Below are positions 44,619 through 57,232 of a DNA stretch of 64,000 bases, piece by piece. Every line of letters starts with the position of its first letter. The first letter of the stretch is position 1. Origin of the DNA: Mesaphorura yosii (taxonomy: Eukaryota > Arthropoda > Collembola > Poduromorpha > Tullbergiidae); NCBI GenBank assembly GCA_009869945.1, contig WIXG01000369.1, positions 1-64,000 of the forward strand, given 5' to 3'. The position numbers were made by a program, and so were the translations under genes. The notes beneath the pieces are model-generated. The model worked only from the letters and a program-made list of their open reading frames with translations, was not told the origin of the DNA and did not search any database.

Positions 44619-47600
44619 ATGGTCATGCCTCTCGAACTGATCATCTTCGTAATCTTGTGTAAGTTGAAGCTCACAGCGTACGTACTGGCCTTTTGCGTAT
44701 AGTATTAAAGTATCATTTAATTTACCATTACCTCTCCTCTCCATCTGTCAAACTTCCAGGTTTCATCATTAAGCGATCATTCTTGGAGCCAGTACCTTCT
44801 TTCTTATCACCTGTGTCATTTGATCAGAACCGTAAGTAAATTCATATACAACAACAAACTGCACTGGAGACTGTGCCTGGGTCGTAGTCGTAGCATTGAA
44901 TATGAAATCACCGTCTGTTTGACATTTACGCAGGACTTCAGTCATGGCAGGATTACTACGGGACCTGCAAAACAAACCCTCCAGAAATTGGAGTGCAAAA
45001 AGAGCAAGTGCTTCAATATCCTCTCTTCCTGCTATTACAAAGCCAGGATACAGCTCAGGCGGTGATGATGGATCCTAACTACAGATTTCCTGCCCTCCCA
45101 TTCCAGTCAAAAGTGCCAACTCCAATTAAGTTAATATTCGAATCCGACGCTTCATGTACTGCCGCCTCAATAGAGGAGGTTACTTGCTTAAGGTACAGCG
45201 TCAATGTGACGGACACCGAGAAGACATTATTCTTCGATGCGAGAAGTCCAACGCGTGACTACTTCGTCTCCTATTACATGAATAGAACTGGTTTCCCTTT
45301 TCGCCCGTCTAAAAAATCGGAGATTAATTTCCAGCTGAACAACCAAATTGAGTTATCACATGTTCGAACATGTAAGTCAATGCCAGCTTAAGAAGAAATC
45401 AAGCAATCGTTTCCAGAGATTAAATTAACTTTATTCTGTGCAATTTTTGCCTAGTGACCTTGTCTGTTAATGCAAATCAGCAGAGGAAGCAGAGTGCATT
45501 CAATGGCTTGGGACCAATCGATGATGCAAATATAAGCTTGCGGATAAATGTTGACCTTCCGTACTACTTCATTAACGCTGTGTTTCTTGGAGCCTCACCA
45601 GAAACGCCACATTTCACATCGCATGAGCTTTCAGATGGACGACGGTAATTTAGTCCTTTGAAAGGCCTTCCAGAACACAGGGTTCTATGCAGTTGGTCTT
45701 AGATTTCATGAATTACGCAGATATCCAATGGAGATTTACATGTACTTTGCAAAAGAATTTTGCACGTTACCGACATGTACCGTTCAGCTCGTTGTGCTTG
45801 TTGAGGTCAGTTCTAAGTGATATACTTATACTTATTGCTTTCGGGTGGATGCTTGTTCGATTTACGTAACCTCTCTTGCACTGCTCATGTTCAGGAGTCA
45901 GACACGGAGAACGAACAAATTAAGCCTGTCATTGAGATGCTTGGAGCTGCAGCTGGACAAGAGGCGTCCGGGCTTTACGAAGAAGAGATTAAATTCATTG
46001 AAAAGTATATGTTTGAGGGCCTGCCTTCCTTCGCCAACGATTTGTATCAAAGAGACTATACGGCCGGGAATAATTACTCTGTACAAATCTGGAGTTTAAT
46101 CAACAATGCCCTGGAGCGAGTACATTTGGTAACGTAACAAGAGTAACAACTTAAATAACGTGGTCACTGGTCAGGTTTAGGTGAAGCAATATATTTGGTA
46201 TGATTTTATGATTTACCAGGGTCATGCGTACAGAGTGATAGCAAACGAGAAGTTTGAACGTCGAACGAGTGTGGAGCGGCAGTTTGCGGTAGCAGAGCAG
46301 AACTTGATTCAGAAATGCCCGTTCTTCGACCAAAATGATGCAGACTCAAGCATAAAGGCAGTTGTACGGGACATGGCAGCGTTTACGACTATTTACAACG
46401 AGCTCCTGGAAAATGTTTATAATCTGACGCAGTTAGTTCAAGGGCCATTATTTGGTGGAAGAGGAGGAATATTTCTGGTAATAGCCGTTAACTGAAAACT
46501 AATAATGCGATTTGTTATCGATGCGATTCGATGTTATCTTAACAGTACGCCGACGCTTCCCTTTTTTCGAGCCAGTGGTACGCGAATTTTTTGTCTGCCT
46601 TGACAAACGCCGCCGCCGATGTTCTTGAAGCTATCGATAAGGCTTTCGAGGGGTTGAACAAACTAGGCGGAAGAATCTCTACGCAGTCATTCAGCGCAAC
46701 TCAACCAGTCCGCCTAGGCCTGGAGGTTGACGCTTCTCAACAGGTTTGTTAATACTGCCACTGCCACCGGCCACTTGCGTGCACCAGAAACATGCTCCTT
46801 CCTTAATATTTTTACATGGCTATGGCTATGGCATGACCTTACAGTTCAATTTCAACCACACTTCACGGAGAAAGCATTCCATCTTGGAGACGACGTTTGC
46901 GGACTGGCGCCAGGCGATCAACACGTACGCATACTACGGCTTTCACGTCGTCGCGCCAAGAAAACGAGATGTCAGTGACTTTGCCCAGCTTGCTGGATGG
47001 GCAGACAACGTGTACCAGCAGTTAAATGTTTGGAAGGATGCGTTGGAAGTGTTGCCGGAATACTATTTAACTGCAATCAGGGACATGTCGGTGAGAGTCG
47101 ATGAACCGGACTATCCGCAACACTGCAACTCAAAATGTCTATAATTCTAATAATTTACTCTTTCTGGTTACGAATACAGAAGTTTGTTAGTGAAAAGGGA
47201 TATTTGCTCCAGCAAAAGGCGCGAGATACAGTTCCAAGAGTTCAGCTGCGGAAGGACTTTCAAGTAAGGATATTTAAGGGTTCCGATAGTTTTGGGTTAG
47301 AAATGAAATACGAAACAGTGTTTTATCGTCGCGTTTCAGATCTCATGGTTGATTCCAAGTTTTGGTGGACATTACGAGTACAGCGGATCAACTCCTTTTC
47401 CTCCATGTCACCAAACATCCAGAACGATCGTGTTTGAACGGCCAATCCAAATGTCACGCTCGCAAATTGAAGCACTCACTCGGATTCCTACCAGCAAGAA
47501 CCGCGACGAAGATTTGACAAATACGCGACCGCCTTTCCATAAGATTGAAGATCTCACTCGTGACAACCGAACAGTGCCGTTGATTGTCAAGTACGACCTG

Positions 47601-47780
47601 AAGAATCCGCAATGGCTGGGCGAAGGCGATGGTTTTCATGAGAACTCAATTGAACGGGCCAAAAGGAAAAAGACCAAGTCTCTTGCGAGCCCGACGACGG
47701 CGGCAAGGCCTCGACTTTGGCTAGGAGTTGAATTCGGCACCGTTCTCAGTTGGCTTTTGCCACTCATGTTAACAACCTGA
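44619..47780 (+). CDS. Secreted carbonic-anhydrase-related protein with large insert
   Basis: Eleven exons give 761 residues: 44619-44658, 44760-44831, 44934-45371, 45455-45644, 45721-45805, 45895-46128, 46220-46477, 46546-46743, 46845-47090, 47180-47263, 47340-47780. N-terminus MVMPLELIIFVILC is a signal peptide. Alpha-CA hallmarks: HELSDGRRYPMEIYMYF (like GSEHxxDGxxYPxELHxVH, about residues 240-256), VQLVVLVE, and near the end ISWLIPSFGGHYEYSGSTPF plus PPC and IVFERPIQMSRSQIEAL. The three zinc His are replaced (Ala, Phe and Tyr by alignment to human CA2), so it is a CA-related, non-enzymatic protein. Between residues about 300 and 615 lies a mostly helical, family-foreign insert. The hydrophobic end (GTVLSWLLPLMLTT) suggests a GPI anchor. 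Exon 7 could instead begin at 46181. The first two exons rest on phase and consensus only. Confidence 0.66.
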
Positions 47781-50700
47781 AGCTGTGTTATGATTTGTGC
47801 AACTTTACACGAAATTCTTGACTAAATTCAGGTTCTCACCCCGTCGACTCGATTAAATTTATTGGTAATCGATTTGGACAGCCCAGCTTGAGCTTGGAGC
47901 AAAAAGCAACGCAACATCAGCAGCCATTCGATTTGGGTGGTCCGTAGTATCACCGGGCCATCGCGAATTGCCATGCGAAAATATGCGAACCCGCATCAAA
48001 AACTTGCCCAGCAACTAATTTAATGTCTTTTCACTTTCCTCTAATTGTAATTGTAATTTCCTTAATTCCCTGTTATCATGCAAAAATGCGCGACAAACAT
48101 AAGAGGCTTTTAGGCTCTGAGAACAATGCAACAATGGTGATAAGAGGATTTAACGTCAAGCGCCCAGCCAAGCTGAGCTGAGCGGAGCGGCTCATCAGGT
48201 AATCAAATCATAATCGCTAATTCACAAGCACAACACAAATTCACGATGCGCCCTTTCAACTTCTTGCCATCGCCAGAATTGTCCACTTAATAAATTACAA
48301 TCAACACTTTAGGCTTTGCTTTGTTGCTGCCTTTTTTGTGCTTATCGGCTTAGAAAGCGAATAAATGTCAAATGCCAAATGCCAAATGCCATAAACACCA
48401 TAAACTGCCAACCGCTCGATAAATTACGAGTGTTTCCTACACAGAAGGAGCTGATAAAGAAGCCAAGAAGATCGGAATTTCTCTCTTTGCCTTGCACGCA
48501 CGAGTTCAATTGCTGGCCCAAGAAAATCAAGTTTGACACTCTTGAACTTGTTGGCTTGTTCAAGCAGGCAGGCTGGCTGGGTTCAAGTTCAAATATCGAA
48601 TTCACTTTTCTCAATTACTCTACTCATTTCTCCAAATTGCCCAATGCAATGCGAAGTGCAAAATGAGAAATGCCGAGCCATAGAAAGAAGAATCGAAGGA
48701 TCGAAGAAAGAACGAAGCAGAATGCAGAAGCAGGCGAACAAGATTTGGCCAAAGAAAATTCAAAATCCTACCTTTGCAATTGCCCTACAATGGAAATGGT
48801 AAATTAACGTTTAATGCGTATTGTATTGCTAAATTAAATTGCTTTTCAAGTATTCTCGTTTGTGAATGTTTGAATCGCCGTCATAACTGGTTTAGGCAAT
48901 AAATTCCTGTCGTCCGTCCGTCCATCGAACATCCTTCCTCTTTTTCTTTCTACGGCCGGCCAGGCTACTTTACATCTTAACTACCGTCGATGTCGAGTCC
49001 GGCTCTGCACTGCCGTCGACTGTCTTGTCCTGTAATTATATTACACGCATGAAAACTCGTGCATCGTGTTACTCGTCGACTGCTTGACGGGATGGACGAG
49101 AACTCAAGAATCCTCTCAACCATGATTCCACGTATGCATGCATGCATGCAGTCGCATCGCGTTGCGTTGCATTTTACCATTTGCATTTGCCATAATTTCA
49201 TGATTGATCATCAAAATGCGAATAGCGAATCATTGCATGTGCTTGCTGCTTTACGTTCACAATTTACGCATACGCACAATGTCAAGAGGGAAATGAACTC
49301 TGGCAATGGCAATGGAAAAGTTTAAGATTCGGACGCGGACGCCGTGGAGAAAAGAGTTCGACAGGTTCACGTTCGCATTAGCGCATTCAGGCAGGGTTAT
49401 AATTATGAACTACGTTGCGATTTAAATTGAATTAAAAATCTCGTCTCTCTTTTTGTTATGTATACGTATTCGTATTTTCGTTCTTGTCTATCTCGACAAT
49501 TTGTACTTAAACACGTACGAGCGTATTTAGAAATGAATGAATGACAGATGCAAGTGCAGATGCAGAAGATTTCTTCAGCCCGGATAAGAAAGACGAAGAA
49601 ATACGCGTGAACAGCGAACGAACATAAACAAAAAGATGAGAAACCCCAACGAGCTGCTGTGTTGCGCTGAAGAAGACACGCAAAGACACGGCATTCAGCA
49701 TCATTTTATTAAAATAAATACACAAATGAGTGCTTTACTGTAAATTCGATTCAGCAATTCTACAATTCAACATTCGATTCAATTCAAGACAAGTCAAGCA
49801 ACGAGAGGCGAGTAATTTGCTTTGCCGATTCAGGACTCACAGAGCCACTGAGCAGTAAACAGCAAGGAGTAAGCAAAGCAGTAATGATAATGATGATGAT
49901 GTTATTAACAACCGTGTAGCACCACAGTCACAGCCATTGTAAATTGTAAATTGCAATCATTGTGCATCGAGCACACACTGAGCATGAATGTGAACCAGCT
50001 TCAGAATCTTCTCAGGCTCAGAACTAAGAAATTCAGAATCCCAACGGACGAGCCAGCCAGCCCGCATGATAAACAAGAATCGGAGCCTGCCTATTTATAA
50101 ATAATCTCGAAGACACGACCAACAACACGAACACGATGAACATGATCATCAGAAAGCATTCAGGGCTGATTCACACATTGTAATTGCTTACCGAACCCGC
50201 AAGAGCCGAGCCAAGCCAAAGCCAATTCACAATCCACCCTTGTGTTCTTGAAGTCAAGACGAGATAGAATCTTGGCATTGCCTTTTATAATGTAATCTTG
50301 CCATCTTCTCTGTGCTCTGTTCTGGTCTTTTACATGCTCGCTCGCAGTGTTTACAGTTTACTTCTCGTAATAATGAAGGCGTACTCGGTCTCAGGCCAGA
50401 ATTTGCTCGGGGGCAAAAATCATTTCGTTTCTCATAAAAAATCTCACCAAAAGCAAGTGAATTCTTTTCAACCCTTTCTCTCTGAAGTCTGAATGCTGTG
50501 GCCGTGGCTGAACCACAAGAAGCTCTTCTTTTTACAGTATTATTTGCACCTGTTCAATTTCCTCTCCTTTTCCCTTCCTTTCCTCCACTACACTGCACTG
50601 GCATTGCGTCCTTTGATGAGTTCTCTTCTCGCTACGCTACGCTACTACATTGTTGCGAGTCGTAGTCGTGAATTGTGAATAGAAAATGTCCGTCATCGTC

Positions 50701-51038
50701 GTCTCGTAAAAAGAAAAGGAATTTAAAGCAAAAAAAAACAGAACAGAAGAACAAGATTATTAAAAAGAAGTAAAGCTGAAGCCGAGTTGCTTTGCTTTTG
50801 CTGGCTGCAGGCAACTCGACTGCGACGACGATTGTGAAGTGATGTGAGTGACTATTGTCAAAACATTGTACGTTGGTTACATTGTTGTAGAGCTGTAGCG
50901 TATCGTAGCGTACACTGTACCCAAGTGCCAAGTACGAGTTACAGCGCAGCGCAGGTAGCAAGTGTTGTGTTGTATTATATTAATAAGATTACATTTTATT
51001 ACATTATTATATATAAAAACCTGGTTGACAAAACAATA
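47781..51038. other. 3.3-kb non-coding stretch upstream of prickle
   Basis: No frame with domain, start and splice support. AT-rich with small simple repeats: AAATGCC-type at about 48365-48390, ATGC at about 49133-49150, CTACG at about 50633-50647. A TATATAAAA lies at about 51010, only about 25 bp before the prickle ATG. Probably the prickle regulatory region and perhaps non-coding 5' exons. Confidence 0.5.
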
Positions 51039-54000
51039 ATGAGTTCAGTCGAGTTCTGGTTGAAACGTGTTTGTCTGCCTGGCACTTCGCAATCCCAATT
51101 AACTCATTACCGCGAACTGTACAGCAAGGCGAGACTTGCCGAACAGTTGCAGCGGCATCACAACAATAGTGGACAGATTCAGGAACAAGGCAATCAGATC
51201 GGTGCTGGTGCAAGGTAAGTAGAAAGTGGGCAGTAGGCGACTACAACTGCGATTGCGATTGTTGGCCCCGTTTGCTCAGATCGGGTGCTCTTTAATAAAG
51301 TCGTCTTCCGAACAGTGTCGGTCCTCCGTCGTCGTCGTGCTCGACAATCATGCCCCGCCACTCTACGCATCAACACGCGCACTGGCAGAACCACACTCAA
51401 TCGTCGAGCAGCACGTCCGGGGCAGCCGCCATACTTGGCCCCGGTCACCAGCAGCAGCAGTCTGATTCCGATTCGGGGTGCGCGCTGGAGGAGTACAGCT
51501 GGGTCCCGCCTGGGCTGCGTCCTGAGCAAGTCCACCTTTACTTCTCAACCCTACCTGAAGAGAAAATTCCGTATGTGAACTCCGTTGGAGAGAAGTACCG
51601 ACTCAAACAGCTCCTTCACCAGCTGCCCCCGCACGACAACGAAGTCCGCTACTGCAGCGCCCTGACTGACGATGAACGAGACGAGCTGCGTGAATTCAGT
51701 CAGCAAAGAAAACGAGACGCATTGGGCAGGGCGACTGTGCGGGAAATCCAGCGCACGGTGCAATGTCGAGGCGTAAGTTAAAAAAAGTCCATGCCGCTTA
51801 GTGCCTTTGGAGGGTGTTTGAGTTAATTTTTGCCTGGTTCACTTTTTCAGTGTCCGGAATTCCTGAATCCCACCGATCTGGCAGTTTTCGCCGCCCGCGC
51901 CCCGCAATATTACTGGCACCCGCAGTGCTTTACGTGTTCAACATGTTCCGAGCTCCTGATTGATCTAATCTACTTTTATAATGGTGAGAAACTGTTTTGC
52001 GGGAGACATCACGCAGAGACTCTGAAACCACGGTGTTCAGCGTGCGATGAGGTAATTACTTAATTACCACTCATTATCATTACTCATTACTATTACCCTC
52101 TTCACATAATGACTTTACTTACATCTGGCTGATTGCTGATTTGATGATTTCTTGATTCGTAGATAATTTTCTCAGACGAATGCACGGAGGCAGAAGGTCG
52201 AGCTTGGCATATGCGCCATTTTACGTGCGTCGAGTGCAGCACGTGCCTCGGCGGACTGAGGTACATCATGAAGAACTCTCGCCCGTACTGCCTCCACTGC
52301 TTCGATTCGCTCTTCGCCGAGTATTGCGACTGCTGCGGTGAAGCAATCGGAGTAGACCAGGGCCAGATGACACATGACGGCCAGCACTGGCACGCGACTG
52401 AGAGCTGTTTCTGCTGCGCGACCTGCAAAGAGTCGCTGCTTGGGCGTCCTTTCCTCCCACGACGTGGATTCATTTACTGCTCGATTCAGTGCAGCAAAAA
52501 CAACGAGCTAGCCATGGCCCCGATCGGACTTCCGAAGGAACCGTGGGCAAGGAGACTGCATAAGATTGAGATGGAGCCAGCAGCCAGCGGCAGTGGAAGC
52601 ACGACTGAGGCGTCCACGCCTGGCAGTGGAGCTTGTGTGGAGCTTGAAGATCAAAGTCTCAGTCTCCAGCCAGAAATTCAGCCAGATCTCAACGCAAATA
52701 CTCAAAAGGCAGACTCATCAACTCCCGATGACAAACTTTCCTTGACTTCAACCGGTGAAAGTGTGAATGTGAGTGCGATCAATTCAAGCCAAATTCAAGC
52801 CTCGTGTCCGTGTCCGGTGAATGAACCATCAGCTTTAAACGAACTTGTGACCCGCAAATTAACGCTTTCGGAAGAAATCTACAAAGTGCCTCCAAAGTGT
52901 GCGGAGAAATGTGTTCAGGCTGCAGTGCCGGCAGCGCCCCCCATGCCGGAAGACGAGAATGACAATGGCAATGAGAAGATATCATCAACAGTCGCCATTT
53001 CACAGCGAGACGATCTCACTGACGCGGAGGACTCGAACACAAATATTATCCAGGTGTCATTGGAATCCCAACGAAAAAGAGACAACCGCGACATCGCGGA
53101 AAAGGATAAAAACACAAATACCGACTCGTCCGCTGTCGCTGGAGCCAAGCGCCGGACTTCGTACGCGGAATTTGTGAATGAACAGTGCAACAAGAGTCCA
53201 AATGCGGACGGAAATTTGCATTCTGCGTCCGCTGTGGTGACTTCGCCAAAGCCCAAATCCAAGTCGAGTTTCACGGCAAGGCTGGGCAACAGCAAATCTA
53301 AAATTGTGTCGAGCCTGTTTCCTAAGGCTGCGGCCAAACCAGTCACGGCGCAGCCATCAACTTCCATTTCAACGCCTTCTTTGACGAATTTTTCGCTTTC
53401 GCTGAAGAAAAGCGCCGGAAACTTGAACCAGGCACCGGCACCCACGCTCGGAGCTGCCGCTGTCGATGCAAATGCAAGTACGAGCACGAGCTTGACAATG
53501 ATGAACGAGATTACGGCAAAATTGAAGCCCAAACTAAAATCAACCTCAGCCTCAACTTCAAGTGTTCAAAACAGTGGCGTCTGTGGCGCTCAGTCTTTGC
53601 GTGCTAATGCCAACGCCAACTTGAGTTTCGGGAGTTCAAAACCAATGCCCCAAGTGCCGTCCACGTCGACAATCACAGCTGTCAGTCCAAAACCCTCAAC
53701 TTCCAGCTCAGCAATCGCGATCGATCAAAATATCAAGTCTAGCATGCCAAACTCCAATTTGGTCAGCGGAAGTGCAAACGAACTTGATTCGAAAGCGCAT
53801 TCAGTAGCAGTGGCAGGGACAGCAGCAAAAGCAACTAAAGCTGGCAGCAGCCACCTGCACAAACGAAGTCACCGTGAGACGACAGTCCGGTTCGAGGAGT
53901 CAACGACGAAAAGCGGTGACCACCATCGCGGGAGCGTCAGGCGAGGTCGGGGCAGGCGTGGACGCCGTCGGCACGCTGCGGGCAATGGCGCATTCGTCAA

Positions 54001-54283
54001 TTCCACGGCCGCATCCGCCGCCGAGACTGCTGCAAGTGAAGAAAGAGCGATGATGGGCGAAGACAAATCTCACCACCGTGGCCAAGGTCAGAGTAGCCAA
54101 GAAGACGTACTCGAAGAGCACGACGAATGCTGCAGCACGTGTAGTTCGTGCTCCAGCTCAACGTCCTCGTCCGATTCGGAGCTGGACGACGAATACTTGC
54201 GCTACATCAATCCCCTGCAAGTGAAGTACATTCCCTCCAGCAGGATACAACAGACGTCCGTCAACAATTGCTTAATTAGTTAG
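51039..54283 (+). CDS. pk: Prickle (PET + 3 LIM), planar cell polarity
   Basis: Exons 51039-51214, 51316-51772, 51851-52051 and 52163-54283 give 984 residues. PET domain about residues 115-208 ([20 protein letters not shown], then [17 protein letters not shown]), then three LIM domains to about 395: LIM1 starts CRGC, with [23 protein letters not shown]2 has [21 protein letters not shown]3 [20 protein letters not shown]. The long tail is low-complexity, Ser/Ala-rich with a basic patch ([12 protein letters not shown]), and ends [13 protein letters not shown] ... NNCLIS, a CaaX farnesylation box. Prickle acts at the plasma membrane with Van Gogh/Strabismus in planar polarity. The short N-terminus before PET may have alternative first exons, as in flies. 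AATAAA at 54503-54508. Confidence 0.92.
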
Positions 54284-54839
54284 ACTCAGTTTTAGACATT
54301 CGACAATCCGTCCACGCAGTAGTAAAACATGCATTTCACCTGTGCCTTCTGTAATATTAATTTTAGATTTAAGAATTTTTACATGACTTTGACTATGACC
54401 TTATTTTTTATATTAGATAGATTTTACTCGTACTTTTGGTATTGCAGATGAAGATGATATTTTACTTAATACTCTTTGTACTTCTCGAATCTCAGTCCAG
54501 TGAATAAAGAAACATCAAAGTTTTTTGAGATTGACAGAATTCATTTATTTAGCCGATTTGGCTGGGTTTCAAAATAAAATAAAGTCGTAAAAATGGCACG
54601 GCATCGGGGAGGCAGGCACGTGATTTCAATTCAAAACAAGTCGGGTTTTGGTCGTTTTGGCTTTGTTGACGACCCTTTGAATCTCCATTCGCTGACCTGA
54701 TTTAATGAGCCTGCTCCATGCTGATTCCGCCATCATTCTTCGTTCAGCTGCTCGAGATACACAACAATCAACGAACAAGCCTCAATTTCTTCGACCAACG
54801 TTTACTCAAACTTGCCTTCGCAATTATTCAATTACTAAA

Positions 54840-55542
54840 ATGGAGCCCGAGCAACGAACCTCGTGCGGCCTGCAGATTCAGAGCACTTTTATTGGAGTTA
54901 TTGACACGGTACATTTTACGCCTACCAGCCCTTGATTATCTCTGACTCACATGATAAAAAGAAGTTATAAAACTACCCCCAACGAAACTGGGCCAGTGTG
55001 ACCTAGTGACTAATGATGAGCACAAGAATTCGGCTTTGGAGGCTCACCCGTGACAAATATTGTGAACCTAATGTCAATTTTTTGCAACTTTTTGCAGCAT
55101 CCAGGATAAGGGGGCTCAGTCGCAGAGGGGAAAGTCGGGGGCAACAGTCAGAGGGAACTGTCCACGGGGGCAACGTCATGGAATCCTCTCTTCGTACTTT
55201 TTAGAAACGACGACTTGCTCGCACTCGTCATTGTCGGGGTTCTCCTCTTTATCGAATGCGCCATGGCCTTGATCCTGAAAATGGGTGCTGATACGGTTAG
55301 ACTGTTGTACGGCAAAGAATTTCTCGTGCTCGTATTATATTTTGATCATTACACTTCATATTTCATTGCAGAAAGACATCAGCAAACTGAAGGCCTGGCT
55401 TATCTACTTGCTCACGACTACAATCACGTCGACTTTCCTGTTCATGATCCTGATTTCCATGGCCAACCTCAGTGACTCTGCTGAGCTGTTTCTGACCGGG
55501 TTCAATTTCGTGTACAACGTCGCCAGCATGTGGGTTGTTTAG
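54840..55542 (+). CDS. Small membrane protein, uncertain 5' structure
   Basis: Secure exons: one ending 55295 (LLALVIVGVLLFIECAMALI) and 55372-55542 (LKAWLIYLLTTTITSTFLFM ... NFVYNVASMWVV, stop). Upstream, 54840-54908 (MEPEQRTSCGLQIQSTFIGV) ends at a donor in phase 0 and can join an acceptor at 55151, giving about 127 residues with about four hydrophobic stretches. The layout resembles the small four-pass proteins common in arthropods; I cannot name it. The 243-bp first intron is long for this region, so the 5' exon is uncertain. After the TAG (55540-55542) the frame goes on for 25 sensible codons (KYKEIKHMHSASYRYAPAPT) to a TAA, suggesting readthrough or a recent stop. Confidence 0.42.
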
Positions 55543-55856
55543 AAGTACAAGGAAATCAAACACATGCACTCTGCTTCTTATCGATATGCACCTGCTCCTA
55601 CTGCTTCTACCGCTTAAAGTGCTCAAAGTATTCAAAGTGTGCCGCCAACCGGCGTTGGTGTTGGCGCCTTGGCGCTTGTTTTTGTCAACAAGTCACTAAA
55701 AGTGGACACGTGTATAAATAAAAACTCACGCTCATTATTTTGATTAATTACCCCGAAGCGAACCGGTTTCTTTACTTAATCAGAAAAATCACATTAAAAC
55801 ATCCGTCAAATGCATCAGAATCACACGACGCACCATCACAGATCAGGCCGACCAGG

Positions 55857-57232
55857 CTACTGCACCGTGCTTGTGTGGTTGGCATTGGCAGACGATGGCT
55901 GAGATGCAGAATTGACTTCACTCCTCCTATTAAAGGGTTCACCGCCTGCCCCCCCTGAGTGTAATGCAAGATTAGTTAAACCCAGCGTCCCAGCCTGCGG
56001 GAAATTAATCAGTAGCGTCAGCCTCAAGTCTTGATGTCGCATGTCTTGAAGTCTTGATTTAGTTATTTTGTGGTCTAGCTTACTGCTAAATGATGACTGT
56101 ACGCGTCAACTGCGATAATTTCACGGATGAGCTCCAGAATATCTGCGGCCTTCTCCTTCCGGCTTTCTTTCTCCTCTTCTTCTCGTTCCTCTTCTTTCTC
56201 CCGCTCCTTGCCCTTCTTTCTTTTGGATTTGGATTTCTTCTCTCTTTCTGCGCTTGCACCTTTCTTATCGTGGAAATGTAGGTGAATGCTGTACAATCCC
56301 TTCTTCAGTCTTTCGAGGTTCAACTCCGTTTCCTCTTCAGCGTCGGCTTCTGGTTCTTCTGCTCGTGGAACTTTTTTCTGCACAATCAGCCTGCAACAAA
56401 AGCAAGCATTTAGCAGTATACCAAGAATTAATTTGGAAACCAGCTGGAAGTTTCCAGCTTTCCGTACGTACCCGACATACGTCACGATAGTGAAGAAGAG
56501 AATTCCGATTCCGCTCACAATCACAGCGAGCACGGAGGCTGCGAGGAATTTTTCGCCAGGGTTCACATTCGTTTCGAGAGAGGGCTCGAGTCTGTGCGGC
56601 GAATGGCTTGCCATGGTTCCGTGCGGTTTTTCGCCGTGGGCCTCAGTCACTGGAGTGTACTTGTTCTCTTTCCCATTCTCATTTTCGTTCCAGTACATAT
56701 TGTCTTTGTACTTGTATTCAGGATACTCGGGACGTTCGCGCTCGTGCGAATTCCAAGAAGAAGGCTCAGATTCAGATTCCGTGAGCCACGGACCAAAACC
56801 AAAATCACTGTCCTCGAAACTCCAAACACTATTATTGGCCGGAAGCCCATCTTGATGGTGATGCTTACGAAGAAGCCTTTCTCTCCGTTTTCCGTTTATC
56901 AAGTTCCTGAGGCGTCTGAAGAAGTTCACTCTCGATCTTGACCTCAATTTTGGAGATCTCGCCCGCTCTCTTGTGCCAATGGGAATGCCACGGTTGGCTG
57001 AGTGTGTGAGTGAGTCTGAAGCGAGCAGAGGATCTTCGTCAATGCTCCCCCAGGTCAGGCCGTTTGAATCTGACTTGGACTTGGACTTGGACCAGATCGC
57101 TGGTGGAATTAAAGAAGCTGAGAGTTGATTGTAGTTCTGAGATCCAGTTGCCGGTGTTGAAAGTGTTGATGGCACAATTGTGAAGGTTAAGACAAATGGC
57201 ACCACGACAAGAAGGCTTGGGCTTCGATCCAT
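55857..57232 (-). CDS. Type I membrane protein, unknown, charged tail
   Basis: Exons 57232-56472, 56390-56084 and 55994-55857 give 401 residues. Signal peptide MDRSPSLLVVVPFVLTFTIV; a polar ectodomain rich in Ser, Arg, Glu with a basic part (RSRSRVNFFRRLRNL); one membrane helix (FLAASVLAVIVSGIGILFFT, continuing IVTYVG); then a cytosolic tail with a long Lys/Glu stretch (KSKRKKGKEREKEEE) that should form a charged helix. I do not recognise it. Intron 56471-56391 (81 bp) is stop-free and in phase; retention would add 27 residues after the membrane helix. If the donor at 56083 is not used the protein ends five codons later at 56075. The ATG at 57232 is chosen for the signal peptide. Confidence 0.62.

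Noticed and set aside
45645-45720. Frame conflict after SHELSDGRR in the CA-related gene, at first read as a pseudogene break
   Set aside because: Using the acceptor just before 45721 restores phase and gives GRRYPMEI, the family motif; the gene is open.
49133-49150. ATGCATGCATGC run as a possible palindromic regulatory site
   Set aside because: Short microsatellite; similar small repeats occur across the same non-coding stretch.
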